Part shown: piece by piece, positions 1 through 8,195 of the stretch
How the letters are laid out: each line of letters opens with the position of its first letter
How positions within the stretch are numbered: position 1 is the stretch's first letter
DNA from: Enterocloster bolteae
GTDB taxonomy: Bacteria > Bacillota > Clostridia > Lachnospirales > Lachnospiraceae
Direction of reading: 5' to 3'
NCBI GenBank assembly: GCA_021772025.1
Contig: JAETNT010000012.1
Location: 1-64,000 of the forward strand
DNA: 64,000 nucleotides
Notes under the pieces: model-generated
What the model saw: the letters and a program-made list of their open reading frames with translations, nothing else
The model's database searches: none
Told to the model about the DNA's origin: nothing
Made by a program: the position numbers and the translations under genes

Positions 1-115
1 ACCTTCCTTCAGATTCCACCTCACAATGGACACCCTTGGTCTTGGCTGTATCCTTCCCACTACTAGGGCGGATTAGGGACTTTCACCCGTTAGAAACGTG
101 CGCCGCAAGGCGCAC
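1..115 (-). mobile_element. Group II intron (class C type), 5' end only, runs off the window
   Basis: Read on the minus strand from 115 leftwards, this begins GTGCG, the usual 5' boundary of a group II intron. It continues with GGGTGAAAGTCCC and then CAAGGGTGTCC and GGAATCTGAAGGAAG, which are domain I signatures of class C (IIC) introns such as the Oceanobacillus iheyensis intron. The upstream flank is the birA terminator hairpin followed by TCGTT, matching the known habit of IIC introns to insert directly behind intrinsic terminators. The remaining ribozyme and any reverse transcriptase lie outside the window, so activity cannot be judged. Confidence 0.85.
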
Positions 116-120
116 AACGA

Positions 121-156
121 ATATACGCCTGGCCGTTTACTCGGTCAGGCGTATAT
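121..156 (-). terminator. birA terminator hairpin, intron target
   Basis: A 14-bp stem with one mismatch (143-156 against 121-134) closes an 8-nt loop that contains the birA stop codon. The right-hand arm overlaps the last birA codons. The expected T-tract is missing: only TCGTT remains before the intron begins at 115, as expected if the intron inserted there. Confidence 0.75.
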
Positions 157-1129
157 CGCCGTAAGGGAAAGATTGGAGAGTTCCATCTGCCATGCGGCAG
201 GTCAGACTGCCATCGGCTTCAATGGCTAGGGCTTTTACTATTTGAGTCTGTCCGTCCGGCCCGGTAAGAAGCACGTCTTTTCCAAGCACAAGATTGCGGC
301 GGCGGTAAATTTCCGGTACAGCGGTGCAGTCGGCAAGCTCCAGAAAGGAGCAGCGGATTCGGGCAGCCAATTGACTGCGATTGATAACTGCACCGTCCGC
401 AGTGCAGCCATCTGGGGTAATGGCTCCCATTTGCTGGACGCCGGAGGATGGAAAGCCGCCTGCTGGTTCTTTCAGATTCAGCCCGATTCCTACAATGACA
501 AATTCTATCTCTCCGGTTTCAAAGCTGGAAACGGCCTCAGTCAGGATGCCGCAGACTTTTTTTTGGCAAAAATACAGATCATTAACCCATTTAATATCTA
601 AATCAATACCGCAGACCTGAGACACGGACTTATAGACCGCCACAGCAGCAGAAGCGGTAATGATTCGACTCTGACTTAAATGACGTTTGGGATGGTACAG
701 AATACTGAGATATAAGCCGGTATCTTTAGGGGAGTAAAAACCCCGGCCTAAATGTCCGCGTCCGGCGCTCTGGGCTTCTGCTAACACCATGGCCCCGTCA
801 GAAAGAGGGCAGTGCTGGCTGTCAGCTTCCAGTGCTTTCTGCCGAAGGGTCAAATTGGTGGACGTGACCTCCGGATATACCCATACAGGTGCCAAACAAC
901 TGTCAGAATAGGCTCCAATTGCTTCGGGAGAGAGAAGGTTGCTGCCGGACTCTAAAATGTATCCCTTATTGGTGACGGCATGAATGGGGTATCCTTCTTT
1001 CCGAAGGGCGGTAATAGCTTTCCACACTGCAGTCCGGGAACAGGAAAAACGGGCAGCCAGATCTTCCCCGGAAATATAAACGCCTTTCTGCGTTTCTAAC
1101 AATCCCAGAACCAATGATTTTACAGACAT
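137..1129 (-). CDS. birA: Bifunctional biotin-[acetyl-CoA-carboxylase] ligase / biotin operon repressor
   Basis: BirA activates biotin as biotinyl-AMP and attaches it to a lysine of biotin-dependent carboxylases; with its N-terminal helix-turn-helix it can also repress biotin genes. The 330-residue protein has a winged helix (about residues 10-60, with SRTAVWKAI as recognition helix) and then the ligase domain with AGRGHLGRG, a variant of the GRGRRGR biotinyl-AMP loop, and KWVNDLY in place of KWPNDLY. The start at 1129 is chosen because AGGGGA lies just upstream; an in-frame upstream ATG at 1165 lacks a site. It is divergent from the opp operon and stands alone. The family call is secure; the DNA-binding role is inferred from the helix-turn-helix. 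Confidence 0.93.
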   Translation of the reverse strand: MSVKSLVLGLLETQKGVYISGEDLAARFSCSRTAVWKAITALRKEGYPIHAVTNKGYILESGSNLLSPEAIGAYSDSCLAPVWVYPEVTSTNLTLRQKALEADSQHCPLSDGAMVLAEAQSAGRGHLGRGFYSPKDTGLYLSILYHPKRHLSQSRIITASAAVAVYKSVSQVCGIDLDIKWVNDLYFCQKKVCGILTEAVSSFETGEIEFVIVGIGLNLKEPAGGFPSSGVQQMGAITPDGCTADGAVINRSQLAARIRCSFLELADCTAVPEIYRRRNLVLGKDVLLTGPDGQTQIVKALAIEADGSLTCRMADGTLQSFPYGDIRLTE

Positions 1130-1154
1130 TTCTATCCCCTCTCTTTCTGCCTTG

Positions 1155-1184
1155 ATGATACACAAAAACCGGAAGGATTGTCAA
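1155..1184 (-). promoter_or_regulatory. Promoter of birA
   Basis: On the minus strand TTGACA (1179-1184) and TATCAT (1155-1160) are separated by 18 nt, upstream of the birA start at 1129. Confidence 0.7.
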
Positions 1185-1213
1185 GATACAGCCAAATATT
1201 AAAACCTCTTTAC

Positions 1214-1242
1214 TTGACTTTTACAGTAATAATAGGTAAAAT
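1214..1242 (+). promoter_or_regulatory. Promoter of the opp operon
   Basis: TTGACT (1214-1219) and TAAAAT (1237-1242) with a 17-nt spacer, about 70 nt ahead of oppB. Confidence 0.75.
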
Positions 1243-1311
1243 GAAACTTAATTATGCGTAGTGAGTATTTATTCACATTCCACCGCACCAAAGAGACATG
1301 GAGGAATGACA

Positions 1312-2238
1312 ATGGTCAAGTATATTTTAAAGAGAATCGGCGCAGGTATGCTGTCTGTGTTTGTCTTGATTACCATTACATTTTTTTTGCTGCATATCAT
1401 TCCAGGCGGTCCCTTTAGCCCGGCAGAGAACCGAAATGTACCGCCGAAGATTCTGGAGAAGGTTTCCGAGCAGTACGGGCTAAATGATCCAATTCCGGAG
1501 CAGTATATCCGATATCTGAAAAATCTGGCCCAAGGCGATCTGGGCACCTCCTTTAAAAAGCAGGATACAACTGTAAATGAGCTGATTGCTCAGGGCTTTC
1601 CGGTCTCTGCCAGGGTCGGCTTCTGGGGCATTTTGATTTCTCTGGCTGTGGGAGTTCCGCTGGGAGTTATTGCGGCGATAAAGCGGGGAAAATGGCCTGA
1701 CGGAGTAGCCATGGTTTTTGCCACTATAGGCGTGTCGGTACCGTCTTTTGTAATCTGTGTACTTATGATGTATTTCTTCTGTGAAAAGTGGAAGATTTTC
1801 CCGTCTTATGGTCTAACCTCCTGGAAGCATTATGTCCTGCCTGTTTTTTGCATGGCATTCTCTCAGATTGCCTATATTACCCGTCTTATGCGCTCTTCTA
1901 TGCTGGAGACCATGCGTCAGGATTATATTCGTACGGAACGGGCCAAGGGAGTGCCGGAATTTACGGTTATCAGCAAATATGCTATGAAAAATTCTCTGCT
2001 GCCCATTATTACTTATGTAGGCCCCATGGTAGCGGCCCTTTTAACCGGTACCTTTATTATTGAGAAGCTGTTTTCTGTACCGGGACTTGGTCGGTATTTT
2101 GTGTCCGCCATTAATGACCGCGACTATTCCGTGACTTTGGGACTTACCCTATTTGTGGGGACGCTGATTATTGTTGTCAACATTGTTGTGGATATTATGT
2201 ATGCGGTAATTGATCCCCGAGTAAAAATTGATAAATAG
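1312..2238 (+). CDS. oppB: Oligopeptide ABC transporter permease, OppB type
   Basis: Inner membrane permease subunit of a peptide/nickel-class importer. The 308-residue protein starts with a transmembrane helix typical of OppB (YILKRIGAGMLSVFVLITI), has a periplasm-facing loop, then five further helices, and the cytoplasmic EAA-type loop that contacts the ATPases near KYAMKNSLLPI. The start at 1312 is set by GGAGG at 1300-1304, 7 nt upstream; an ATG at 1306 directly abuts the site and is less likely. It is the first gene of a five-gene importer plus carboxypeptidase operon. Substrate class is inferred from family and neighbours; nickel or another small ligand is a weaker alternative. Confidence 0.9.
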   Translation: MVKYILKRIGAGMLSVFVLITITFFLLHIIPGGPFSPAENRNVPPKILEKVSEQYGLNDPIPEQYIRYLKNLAQGDLGTSFKKQDTTVNELIAQGFPVSARVGFWGILISLAVGVPLGVIAAIKRGKWPDGVAMVFATIGVSVPSFVICVLMMYFFCEKWKIFPSYGLTSWKHYVLPVFCMAFSQIAYITRLMRSSMLETMRQDYIRTERAKGVPEFTVISKYAMKNSLLPIITYVGPMVAALLTGTFIIEKLFSVPGLGRYFVSAINDRDYSVTLGLTLFVGTLIIVVNIVVDIMYAVIDPRVKIDK

Positions 2239-2249
2239 GAGTGCTTAGA

Positions 2250-3230
2250 ATGAAGAAGAAAACAATGGCCCGGTCTGCTGTCATGGAAGCGGCAGGGAGT
2301 TCCTATGCCATGACAGATGACATTCCTGATGAGCTGCTGGAACCTCTGGCAGAGTCAGATCGGGAGACAGAAAGCATTGAAAGGGAAAGTATCTCCTATT
2401 TAAAGATGTGCTGGAGGAGACTGAAGAAGGATAAATTAGCGATGTTTGGTCTGGCGGTAATTGCGGTTATGACGCTGCTTGCTATTTTTGCTCCCATGCT
2501 TTCCCAATATACCTATGACCAGACGGATTTTGCCCATATGCTGGAGTGGCCAAGCAAGACTCACTGGTTTGGTACAGACAAGCTGGGAAGAGACATCTTC
2601 GTCCGCACTATGTACGGGGCAAGAATTTCCCTTACTATCGGATTTGCTGCTGCTTTTATTAATATGATCATCGGTGTGCTATATGGAGGCATTGCCGGTT
2701 ATCTGGGCGGTAAAACCGACATGATTATGATGCGTATTGTAGACATACTCTGCGGGATTCCCAGTTTGATTTATTTGATTTTAATCATGATGTATCTGGG
2801 GAATACCATGAAAAGCATTTTAATTGCCATGTGTCTTACCTACTGGATTACCACTGCCAGAATGGTAAGAGGGCAGATCCTGACCTTGAGGGAACAGGAT
2901 TTTGCCTTGGCCGGTAAGGTCTGCGGCTTGAGCAAATGGCAGATTTTGATTCACCATCTGATTCCCAACAGTATTGGAACGATTATTGTTACAGTAACCT
3001 TTCTAATCCCTTCCGCTATTTTTCAGGAGGCATTTTTAAGCTTTTTGGGTATCGGAATTGCGGTACCGAAAGCCAGCTGGGGGACCCTGGCTAACGATGC
3101 CATTGAATATCTGTTTTCTTATCCTTACCAGATGTTCTTTCCGGCGGTAGCCATCAGTATTACCATTTTTGCATTAAACTTTATCGGAGACGGCCTTCGG
3201 GATGCGCTGGATCCCAGACTGAAAAAATAG
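2250..3230 (+). CDS. oppC: Oligopeptide ABC transporter permease, OppC type
   Basis: Second membrane permease, pairing with OppB. The 326-residue protein has a hydrophilic N-terminal tail of about 50 residues rich in Asp and Glu, longer than in many OppC proteins, then the OppC hallmark FGTDKLGRDIFVR and five to six membrane helices with an EAA loop around KWQILIHHLIPN. It starts 11 nt after oppB with AGGAG ahead of ATG 2250; the GTG at 2241 lies inside that site. The acidic tail is the only unusual point, and its role is unknown. Confidence 0.9.
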   Translation: MKKKTMARSAVMEAAGSSYAMTDDIPDELLEPLAESDRETESIERESISYLKMCWRRLKKDKLAMFGLAVIAVMTLLAIFAPMLSQYTYDQTDFAHMLEWPSKTHWFGTDKLGRDIFVRTMYGARISLTIGFAAAFINMIIGVLYGGIAGYLGGKTDMIMMRIVDILCGIPSLIYLILIMMYLGNTMKSILIAMCLTYWITTARMVRGQILTLREQDFALAGKVCGLSKWQILIHHLIPNSIGTIIVTVTFLIPSAIFQEAFLSFLGIGIAVPKASWGTLANDAIEYLFSYPYQMFFPAVAISITIFALNFIGDGLRDALDPRLKK

Positions 3231-3278
3231 ATCTGAGGATGCCGGGCAGACGATATTGAATGATTAGGAGAACAGAGG

Positions 3279-4289
3279 ATGAGTAACACGGAAAATAAGG
3301 TATTGCTGGATGTGAAAAATCTTCACACCGGTTTTGCCACAGATGACGGGCAGGTAAAGGCAGTCCGGGGAATTTCTATTCATGTAGATCAAGGCGAAAG
3401 CTTAGGTATTGTGGGGGAATCCGGCTGCGGAAAGTCGGTAAGCATGCTGTCTATTATGCACCTCTTGGCGGATAATGCCAGTTTAACAGCAGATGAAATT
3501 ACCTTTGACGGTGAGGACTTGCTGCACAAATCCGTTAAAGAGATGCGGAAATACCAGGGGAATGATATTTCTATGATTTTCCAGGACCCTATGACCAGCT
3601 TGAATCCTTTGTTTACCATTGGGGAACAACTTTGCAATCCGCTGATGCGGCATAGAAGGCTGACCAAAAAGAAAGCGCTTGAGAGGGCTGCAGAGGTTCT
3701 GGAGCAGGTAGGGATTCCGGATCCCGAGAAACGGTTAAAACAATATCCTCATGAGCTTTCCGGCGGTATGCGCCAGAGAGTTATGATTGCCATTGCCATT
3801 AGCTGTGATCCGAAGCTTCTGATTGCGGATGAGCCTACTACGGCTCTGGATGTGACCATTCAGGCTCAGATTTTGGAGCTGATGCAGAAGATGAAGGATG
3901 AATACCACATGTCTTTAATCCTTATTACTCATGATTTGGGCGTTATCGCTAATATGTGTACCCGGGTAGTGGTGATGTACGGAGGATTGATTATGGAGGA
4001 AGGGGCCCTGCGGGACATCTTTTACCATACCGGTCATCCGTATACTTTGGGACTGATGGAGTCTATTCCCAAGAATGACAAGCAGCGTCTGGTGCCTATC
4101 TATGGCACGCCGCCGGATTTATTGAATCCGCCTAAGGGATGTCCCTTTGCGGCCAGATGCAAATATGCCATGAAGCTTTGTAAGGAACATTTACCGGAGC
4201 TTACGGATATTGGGGAAGGTCACAGAAGCGCCTGCTGGCTTCATAACCCTTGTGTAAAGGCCAAAATAGGGGAGGTGAAGCTGTCATGA
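3279..4289 (+). CDS. oppD: Oligopeptide ABC transporter ATPase, OppD type
   Basis: One of two ATPases that power the importer. In the 336-residue chain, Walker A is GESGCGKS (46-53), the ABC signature LSGGMRQR (160-167) and Walker B LLIADEP (180-186). The C-terminal oligopeptide-transporter extension ends with [14 protein letters not shown], whose spaced cysteines bind an iron-sulfur cluster in related Dpp/Opp ATPases. The stop codon overlaps the oppF start (ATGA), so the two ATPases are probably made in equal amounts by translational coupling. Confidence 0.93.
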   Translation: MSNTENKVLLDVKNLHTGFATDDGQVKAVRGISIHVDQGESLGIVGESGCGKSVSMLSIMHLLADNASLTADEITFDGEDLLHKSVKEMRKYQGNDISMIFQDPMTSLNPLFTIGEQLCNPLMRHRRLTKKKALERAAEVLEQVGIPDPEKRLKQYPHELSGGMRQRVMIAIAISCDPKLLIADEPTTALDVTIQAQILELMQKMKDEYHMSLILITHDLGVIANMCTRVVVMYGGLIMEEGALRDIFYHTGHPYTLGLMESIPKNDKQRLVPIYGTPPDLLNPPKGCPFAARCKYAMKLCKEHLPELTDIGEGHRSACWLHNPCVKAKIGEVKLS

Positions 4290-5275
4290 GTATTAGCAGC
4301 AACAAGGAAAACTGCCTGGAGGTTCAGAGCTTAAAAAAATATTTTGAGCTGAAGGCCGGACTTTTTAAAAAGCCTAATATTTTAAAGGCCGTGGATGACG
4401 TAAGCTTTTCCATTGCAAAAGGCGAGGCCATGGGGCTGGTCGGCGAGTCAGGCTGCGGCAAGACTACTATTGGACGTACCGTGCTGAAGCTTTATGAGCC
4501 TACCGGCGGAAAGATTTTATATCAGGGGGATGATATTACTAATCTGGACGACAGCCAGATGGTTCCCTACCGGAAGAAGATCCAGATGATTTTCCAGGAT
4601 CCCTATACCTCTTTGGATCCAAGAATGAACGTAGCTCACATTATTGCGGAGCCTATTCGCTTTATGAATTTGTTGCAGGGCAAGGACGTGATGGATCGGG
4701 TGAGAGAATTAGTGGAGCTGGTTGGATTAAAACAGGATCATTTAAACCGCTACCCCCACGAGTTTTCCGGCGGTCAGAGACAGCGTATCGGCATTGCCAG
4801 GGCTTTGGCAGCGGAACCGGAGTTTATTGTGTGCGATGAGCCCATTTCCGCTTTGGACGTGTCCATTCAGGCACAAATTATCAATATTCTGGAAGATTTG
4901 CAGAATAAATTTAATTTTACTTATCTGTTTATTTCTCACGACTTGGCTATGGTGCGTCACATTTCCAACCAGGTAGGAGTTATGTATCTGGGTAATCTGG
5001 TAGAATACGCAGAGGTTGACGAGCTTTATGACAACATGCTGCATCCCTATACTAAGGCTCTGATTTCCGCAGAGCCGGTGGCTGACCCGGACAAGGCAAA
5101 GGCAAGCCAGAGAATTGTCTTACAGGGCGATGTGCCGTCTCCTATTAACCCGGGACCAGGCTGTCCCTTCCGTTCTCGCTGCCAGTACGCGAAAGGCGTC
5201 TGTGCCGGCGAAAAGCCCTGTTTAAAGAAAATAAATGATAAACATTATGTGGCCTGTCATCTGTATGAGAATTAA
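4286..5275 (+). CDS. oppF: Oligopeptide ABC transporter ATPase, OppF type
   Basis: Partner ATPase of OppD, 329 residues. It contains Walker A GESGCGKT (53-60), signature FSGGQRQR (160-167), Walker B IVCDEP (181-186), and the OppF feature of an extended N-terminal loop (FELKAGLFKKPNILKAVDDV). A C-terminal cysteine motif CPFRSRCQYAKGVC again suggests an iron-sulfur cluster. The start at 4286 overlaps the oppD stop; an upstream in-frame start at 4250 would lie well inside oppD without a better ribosome site. Confidence 0.93.
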   Translation: MSISSNKENCLEVQSLKKYFELKAGLFKKPNILKAVDDVSFSIAKGEAMGLVGESGCGKTTIGRTVLKLYEPTGGKILYQGDDITNLDDSQMVPYRKKIQMIFQDPYTSLDPRMNVAHIIAEPIRFMNLLQGKDVMDRVRELVELVGLKQDHLNRYPHEFSGGQRQRIGIARALAAEPEFIVCDEPISALDVSIQAQIINILEDLQNKFNFTYLFISHDLAMVRHISNQVGVMYLGNLVEYAEVDELYDNMLHPYTKALISAEPVADPDKAKASQRIVLQGDVPSPINPGPGCPFRSRCQYAKGVCAGEKPCLKKINDKHYVACHLYEN

Positions 5276-5323
5276 GCATACCAAAGATCCATTCCTGGTG
5301 GTGCGCGATATCGTTGATAACCG

Positions 5324-5340
5324 TTTTGCCTTTGGCAAAA
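5324..5340 (+). other. Hairpin between oppF and oppA
   Basis: Perfect 7-bp inverted repeat TTTTGCC/GGCAAAA around a TTT loop in the 111-nt oppF-oppA gap. There is no T-tract in the right place for a terminator. Such hairpins often protect the abundant binding-protein mRNA from decay or allow partial termination. Confidence 0.5.
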
Positions 5341-5386
5341 ATGATTATAAAAGCCTTTTAGGCGATAAAAAAGAGGAGGAATGATT

Positions 5387-7069
5387 ATGAGAAAAAGATG
5401 GATAAGCGGGATTCTTGCATCTGTAATGGCAATGTCTCTGCTTGCAGGATGCGGCGGCGGACAGGCTTCCACAGGAGATACCACTGCAGCAGCAGCTGGC
5501 ACCGAGGCAGCTGCAGGCAGCGCGACTACTGAGGAAACGGGAAATGTTCTGCGCTACGTTATGAATGGGGAGCCGGAGACTTTGGATCCCAACATGAATA
5601 ACTATGCAGCATCTTCCAATGTATTATTAAACTTGTTTACCGGTTTGTATCAGTACTCTACAGACGGAACCAGCGTAGAGCCGGGGTGTGCGGAAAGTTA
5701 CACCGTATCGGATGATGGTTTGACTTATACCTTTAAGCTGAAAGAGGGCTTAAAATGGTCTGACGGCTCTCCTTTAACCGCAGCAGATTTTGAGTATTCC
5801 TGGAAGAGAGAATTAAAGCAGGAGACCGCTTCTACTGCTGCATGGCAGTTATATTACATTAAGAATGGAGAAGCCTACAACAATGGCCAGTGTGAAGCTG
5901 ACGAAGTGGGTGTTAAGGCTATTGACGACACTACTTTAGAGGTTGTATTAAATAACCCTACTCCTTACTTTGTAAACCTGACCGCCGCCAATAACTTTGC
6001 GCCGGTTAAGAAGGACGCGGTAGAAAGCGCAGAGGCATGGACCAAGTCTGCGGAGACCTATGTGTGCAACGGTCCCTTTATGATGGCAGAGATTAAGCCC
6101 CAGGAAGGCTATTCCTTAGTAAAGAACCCCAATTATGTATTTGCAGATACCGTAGCATTGGACGGTATTGAGATGATTTTTATTGAGCAGGCTGAGGCAG
6201 CATTGTCTGCATATAATGCAGGTGATATAGATGTTATGAGCGGCAGCTCTATTGAGACCCAGGCTATGACCCAATACGATGGCAGTGAAGAGCTTCACAG
6301 CTATGATTTAATCGGAACCTCCTATTACGATTTTAACTGCGAGAAGGAATACATGACCAAGGAAGTGAGAAAGGCTTTGGCAATGGCAATCAGCCGTGAT
6401 ACCATCAACCAGGTAGCCGTTCCCTCCAAGCCCAAGTCTGCATATGCATTTGTTCCCTATGGAATTCCTTATGCAGAGGAAACTGAGGATTTCCGTACCA
6501 AGGTTGGAAATGATCTGATTACCGAAGATGTGGAAGCCGCAAAGCAGCTGCTGGCAGATGCAGGATATCCGGGAGGAGAGGGCCTTCCGACTCTGCAGCT
6601 GATTATTACTAATACAAAGGAGAACAAAGACAAGGCACAGATTCTTCAGGCAGTTTGGAAAGAAAACCTGGGTGTTAATGTTGAAATTGTTACTTTTGAA
6701 TCCAAGGTTTATTGGGATGAACATAGCGCTGGCAACTTTGATGTTGCATTTGACGGATGGACTGGTGATTATCCGGATCCCAACACTAACTTAAGCATTT
6801 TCAACAAGGGCCGTATGGAAAAGGAATGCCGCTGGAGAAGTGAGGAAGCGCTTCGTTACAATGATTTGCTGGAGGAAGCAGCAACCTTAGCAGATAACAA
6901 TGCCCGCATGGAACTGTTTGTTGAGATGGAGAAAATTCTCATGGATGAGATGCCTGTAATGCCGGTATACTTCCGCAACACTATGGCGTTAGTAAAGCCG
7001 CATGTTCAGGGCTTTACCTGTGATAACTCCGGACATCCGCTGTTTAGAGCCGTATCTATGGAGAAATAA
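5387..7069 (+). CDS. oppA: Oligopeptide-binding lipoprotein, OppA type
   Basis: Extracellular receptor of the opp importer, SBP family 5, 560 residues. It has a lipoprotein signal peptide with the lipobox LLAGC (lipidated Cys near residue 23), a short Ala/Thr-rich linker, and the family signature around GEPETLDPNMNNY and GLKWSDGSPLTAADFEYSW. The start at 5387 is preferred over 5381 because AGGAGG lies 7 nt before it but only 1 nt before 5381. It is the last transporter gene and is followed 6 nt later by the LD-carboxypeptidase gene, which points to cell-wall peptides as a ligand. That ligand is inference. Confidence 0.92.
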   Translation: MRKRWISGILASVMAMSLLAGCGGGQASTGDTTAAAAGTEAAAGSATTEETGNVLRYVMNGEPETLDPNMNNYAASSNVLLNLFTGLYQYSTDGTSVEPGCAESYTVSDDGLTYTFKLKEGLKWSDGSPLTAADFEYSWKRELKQETASTAAWQLYYIKNGEAYNNGQCEADEVGVKAIDDTTLEVVLNNPTPYFVNLTAANNFAPVKKDAVESAEAWTKSAETYVCNGPFMMAEIKPQEGYSLVKNPNYVFADTVALDGIEMIFIEQAEAALSAYNAGDIDVMSGSSIETQAMTQYDGSEELHSYDLIGTSYYDFNCEKEYMTKEVRKALAMAISRDTINQVAVPSKPKSAYAFVPYGIPYAEETEDFRTKVGNDLITEDVEAAKQLLADAGYPGGEGLPTLQLIITNTKENKDKAQILQAVWKENLGVNVEIVTFESKVYWDEHSAGNFDVAFDGWTGDYPDPNTNLSIFNKGRMEKECRWRSEEALRYNDLLEEAATLADNNARMELFVEMEKILMDEMPVMPVYFRNTMALVKPHVQGFTCDNSGHPLFRAVSMEK

Positions 7070-7075
7070 TCAGCA

Positions 7076-8101
7076 ATGATATATCCAAGAACTTTACATG
7101 CCGGGGGCTGCATTGCAATTGCAGCCCCAGCATTTCCTGTAGAAAAAGAACGTTTGGAAAAGTGCATAATGCGTTTAGAAGGCTTGGGCTATAGGGTGAA
7201 GACAGAACAAAACCTTGCAGAAGGAAAGAATCTCCACGGCTATTTATGCGGCAGCGGAAGAGAGCGGGCCGCAGATCTGTGCCGGTTGTTTGCAGATCCG
7301 GAAGTAGATGCCATTATTTGTATCCGCGGCGGTTACGGCAGCGCTCAGATGATGAAGCATCTGGATTATGATTTGATCCGCAGGAATCCTAAGGTGTTTG
7401 TGGGGTATTCGGATATTACCAATCTCCTTAATACCTTTGCTTTAAAGTGCGGTTTTGTCACCTATCACGGTCCTATGGTCAGCTCTAATATTCTGGAAAA
7501 TTATGATGAGTATACACAGCTTAGCTTTTTAAATACCATTGGAGAATGGGAAGAACTGGAGTTTGTGAATGACATTCCAAGGCCGGTTAGCGGTGCTGGA
7601 AATGATTGCGGCAGGCAGGGAGACAGGGGCCAGGCAGAGAGACTGAGCCGGGAGGATGTATCCCAGATGTCAAAGATACCGGTTCCATTTCAGACTATTA
7701 CCGGAGGAAAGGCAGAAGGCCGGTTGATTGGAGGAAATGTAACGGTAGTAGGCCGTATGATGGGAACTTTCTATCAACCGGATTCCAGAGGAAAGATTAT
7801 CTTTCTGGAAGATGTGGATGAACATATCGCATCTCTGGATATGTATATTACCCAGATGGAAAATGCCGGATTTTTCGATGAGGCAGAAGGAATCCTGCTG
7901 GGAGATTACTCTGGCTGTATTAACAAATACGGAGAAGACTACCTCATTGAGCAATTTTTAGAGGATAAATTTGCACCTTTGGGCATCCCGGTGCTGTCTG
8001 GACTGCAAGTAGGACACACCGCGCCTACCGGAACTCTGCCAATCGGCGCGTGGTGCCGGTTGGATACAGATAACAAAAAAATTACGTTTATAAAAAAATG
8101 A
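7076..8101 (+). CDS. LD-carboxypeptidase (peptidase family S66)
   Basis: Serine peptidase of the S66 family (LdcA / MccF), which cleaves the L,D bond of murein tetrapeptides or amide bonds in microcin C-like compounds. The 341-residue protein shows the nucleophile in GYSDIT (Ser112), a Glu in FLEDVDEH (about 240) and a His in QVGHTAP (about 310), the full Ser-Glu-His triad. No signal peptide is present, so it is cytoplasmic. An insert of roughly 35 polar residues after the Ser half (about 160-200) is longer than in LdcA. It follows oppA after 6 nt and shares its mRNA, so it probably trims imported muropeptides. MccF-like detoxification remains possible. Confidence 0.85.
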   Translation: MIYPRTLHAGGCIAIAAPAFPVEKERLEKCIMRLEGLGYRVKTEQNLAEGKNLHGYLCGSGRERAADLCRLFADPEVDAIICIRGGYGSAQMMKHLDYDLIRRNPKVFVGYSDITNLLNTFALKCGFVTYHGPMVSSNILENYDEYTQLSFLNTIGEWEELEFVNDIPRPVSGAGNDCGRQGDRGQAERLSREDVSQMSKIPVPFQTITGGKAEGRLIGGNVTVVGRMMGTFYQPDSRGKIIFLEDVDEHIASLDMYITQMENAGFFDEAEGILLGDYSGCINKYGEDYLIEQFLEDKFAPLGIPVLSGLQVGHTAPTGTLPIGAWCRLDTDNKKITFIKK

Positions 8102-8107
8102 TAGAGA

Positions 8108-8156
8108 CGAGACAGAAGCTTTTAAAAATATGAAGAAAGATTCTGCCTCGTTTTTT
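8108..8156 (+). terminator. Terminator of the opp-S66 operon
   Basis: CGAGACAGAA (8108-8117) pairs with TTCTGCCTCG (8141-8150) with one mismatch, followed by six T. Confidence 0.8.
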
Positions 8157-8195
8157 AATGGAAAAGTTCGCTGTTGGACTAATGAAAGTTTACAT

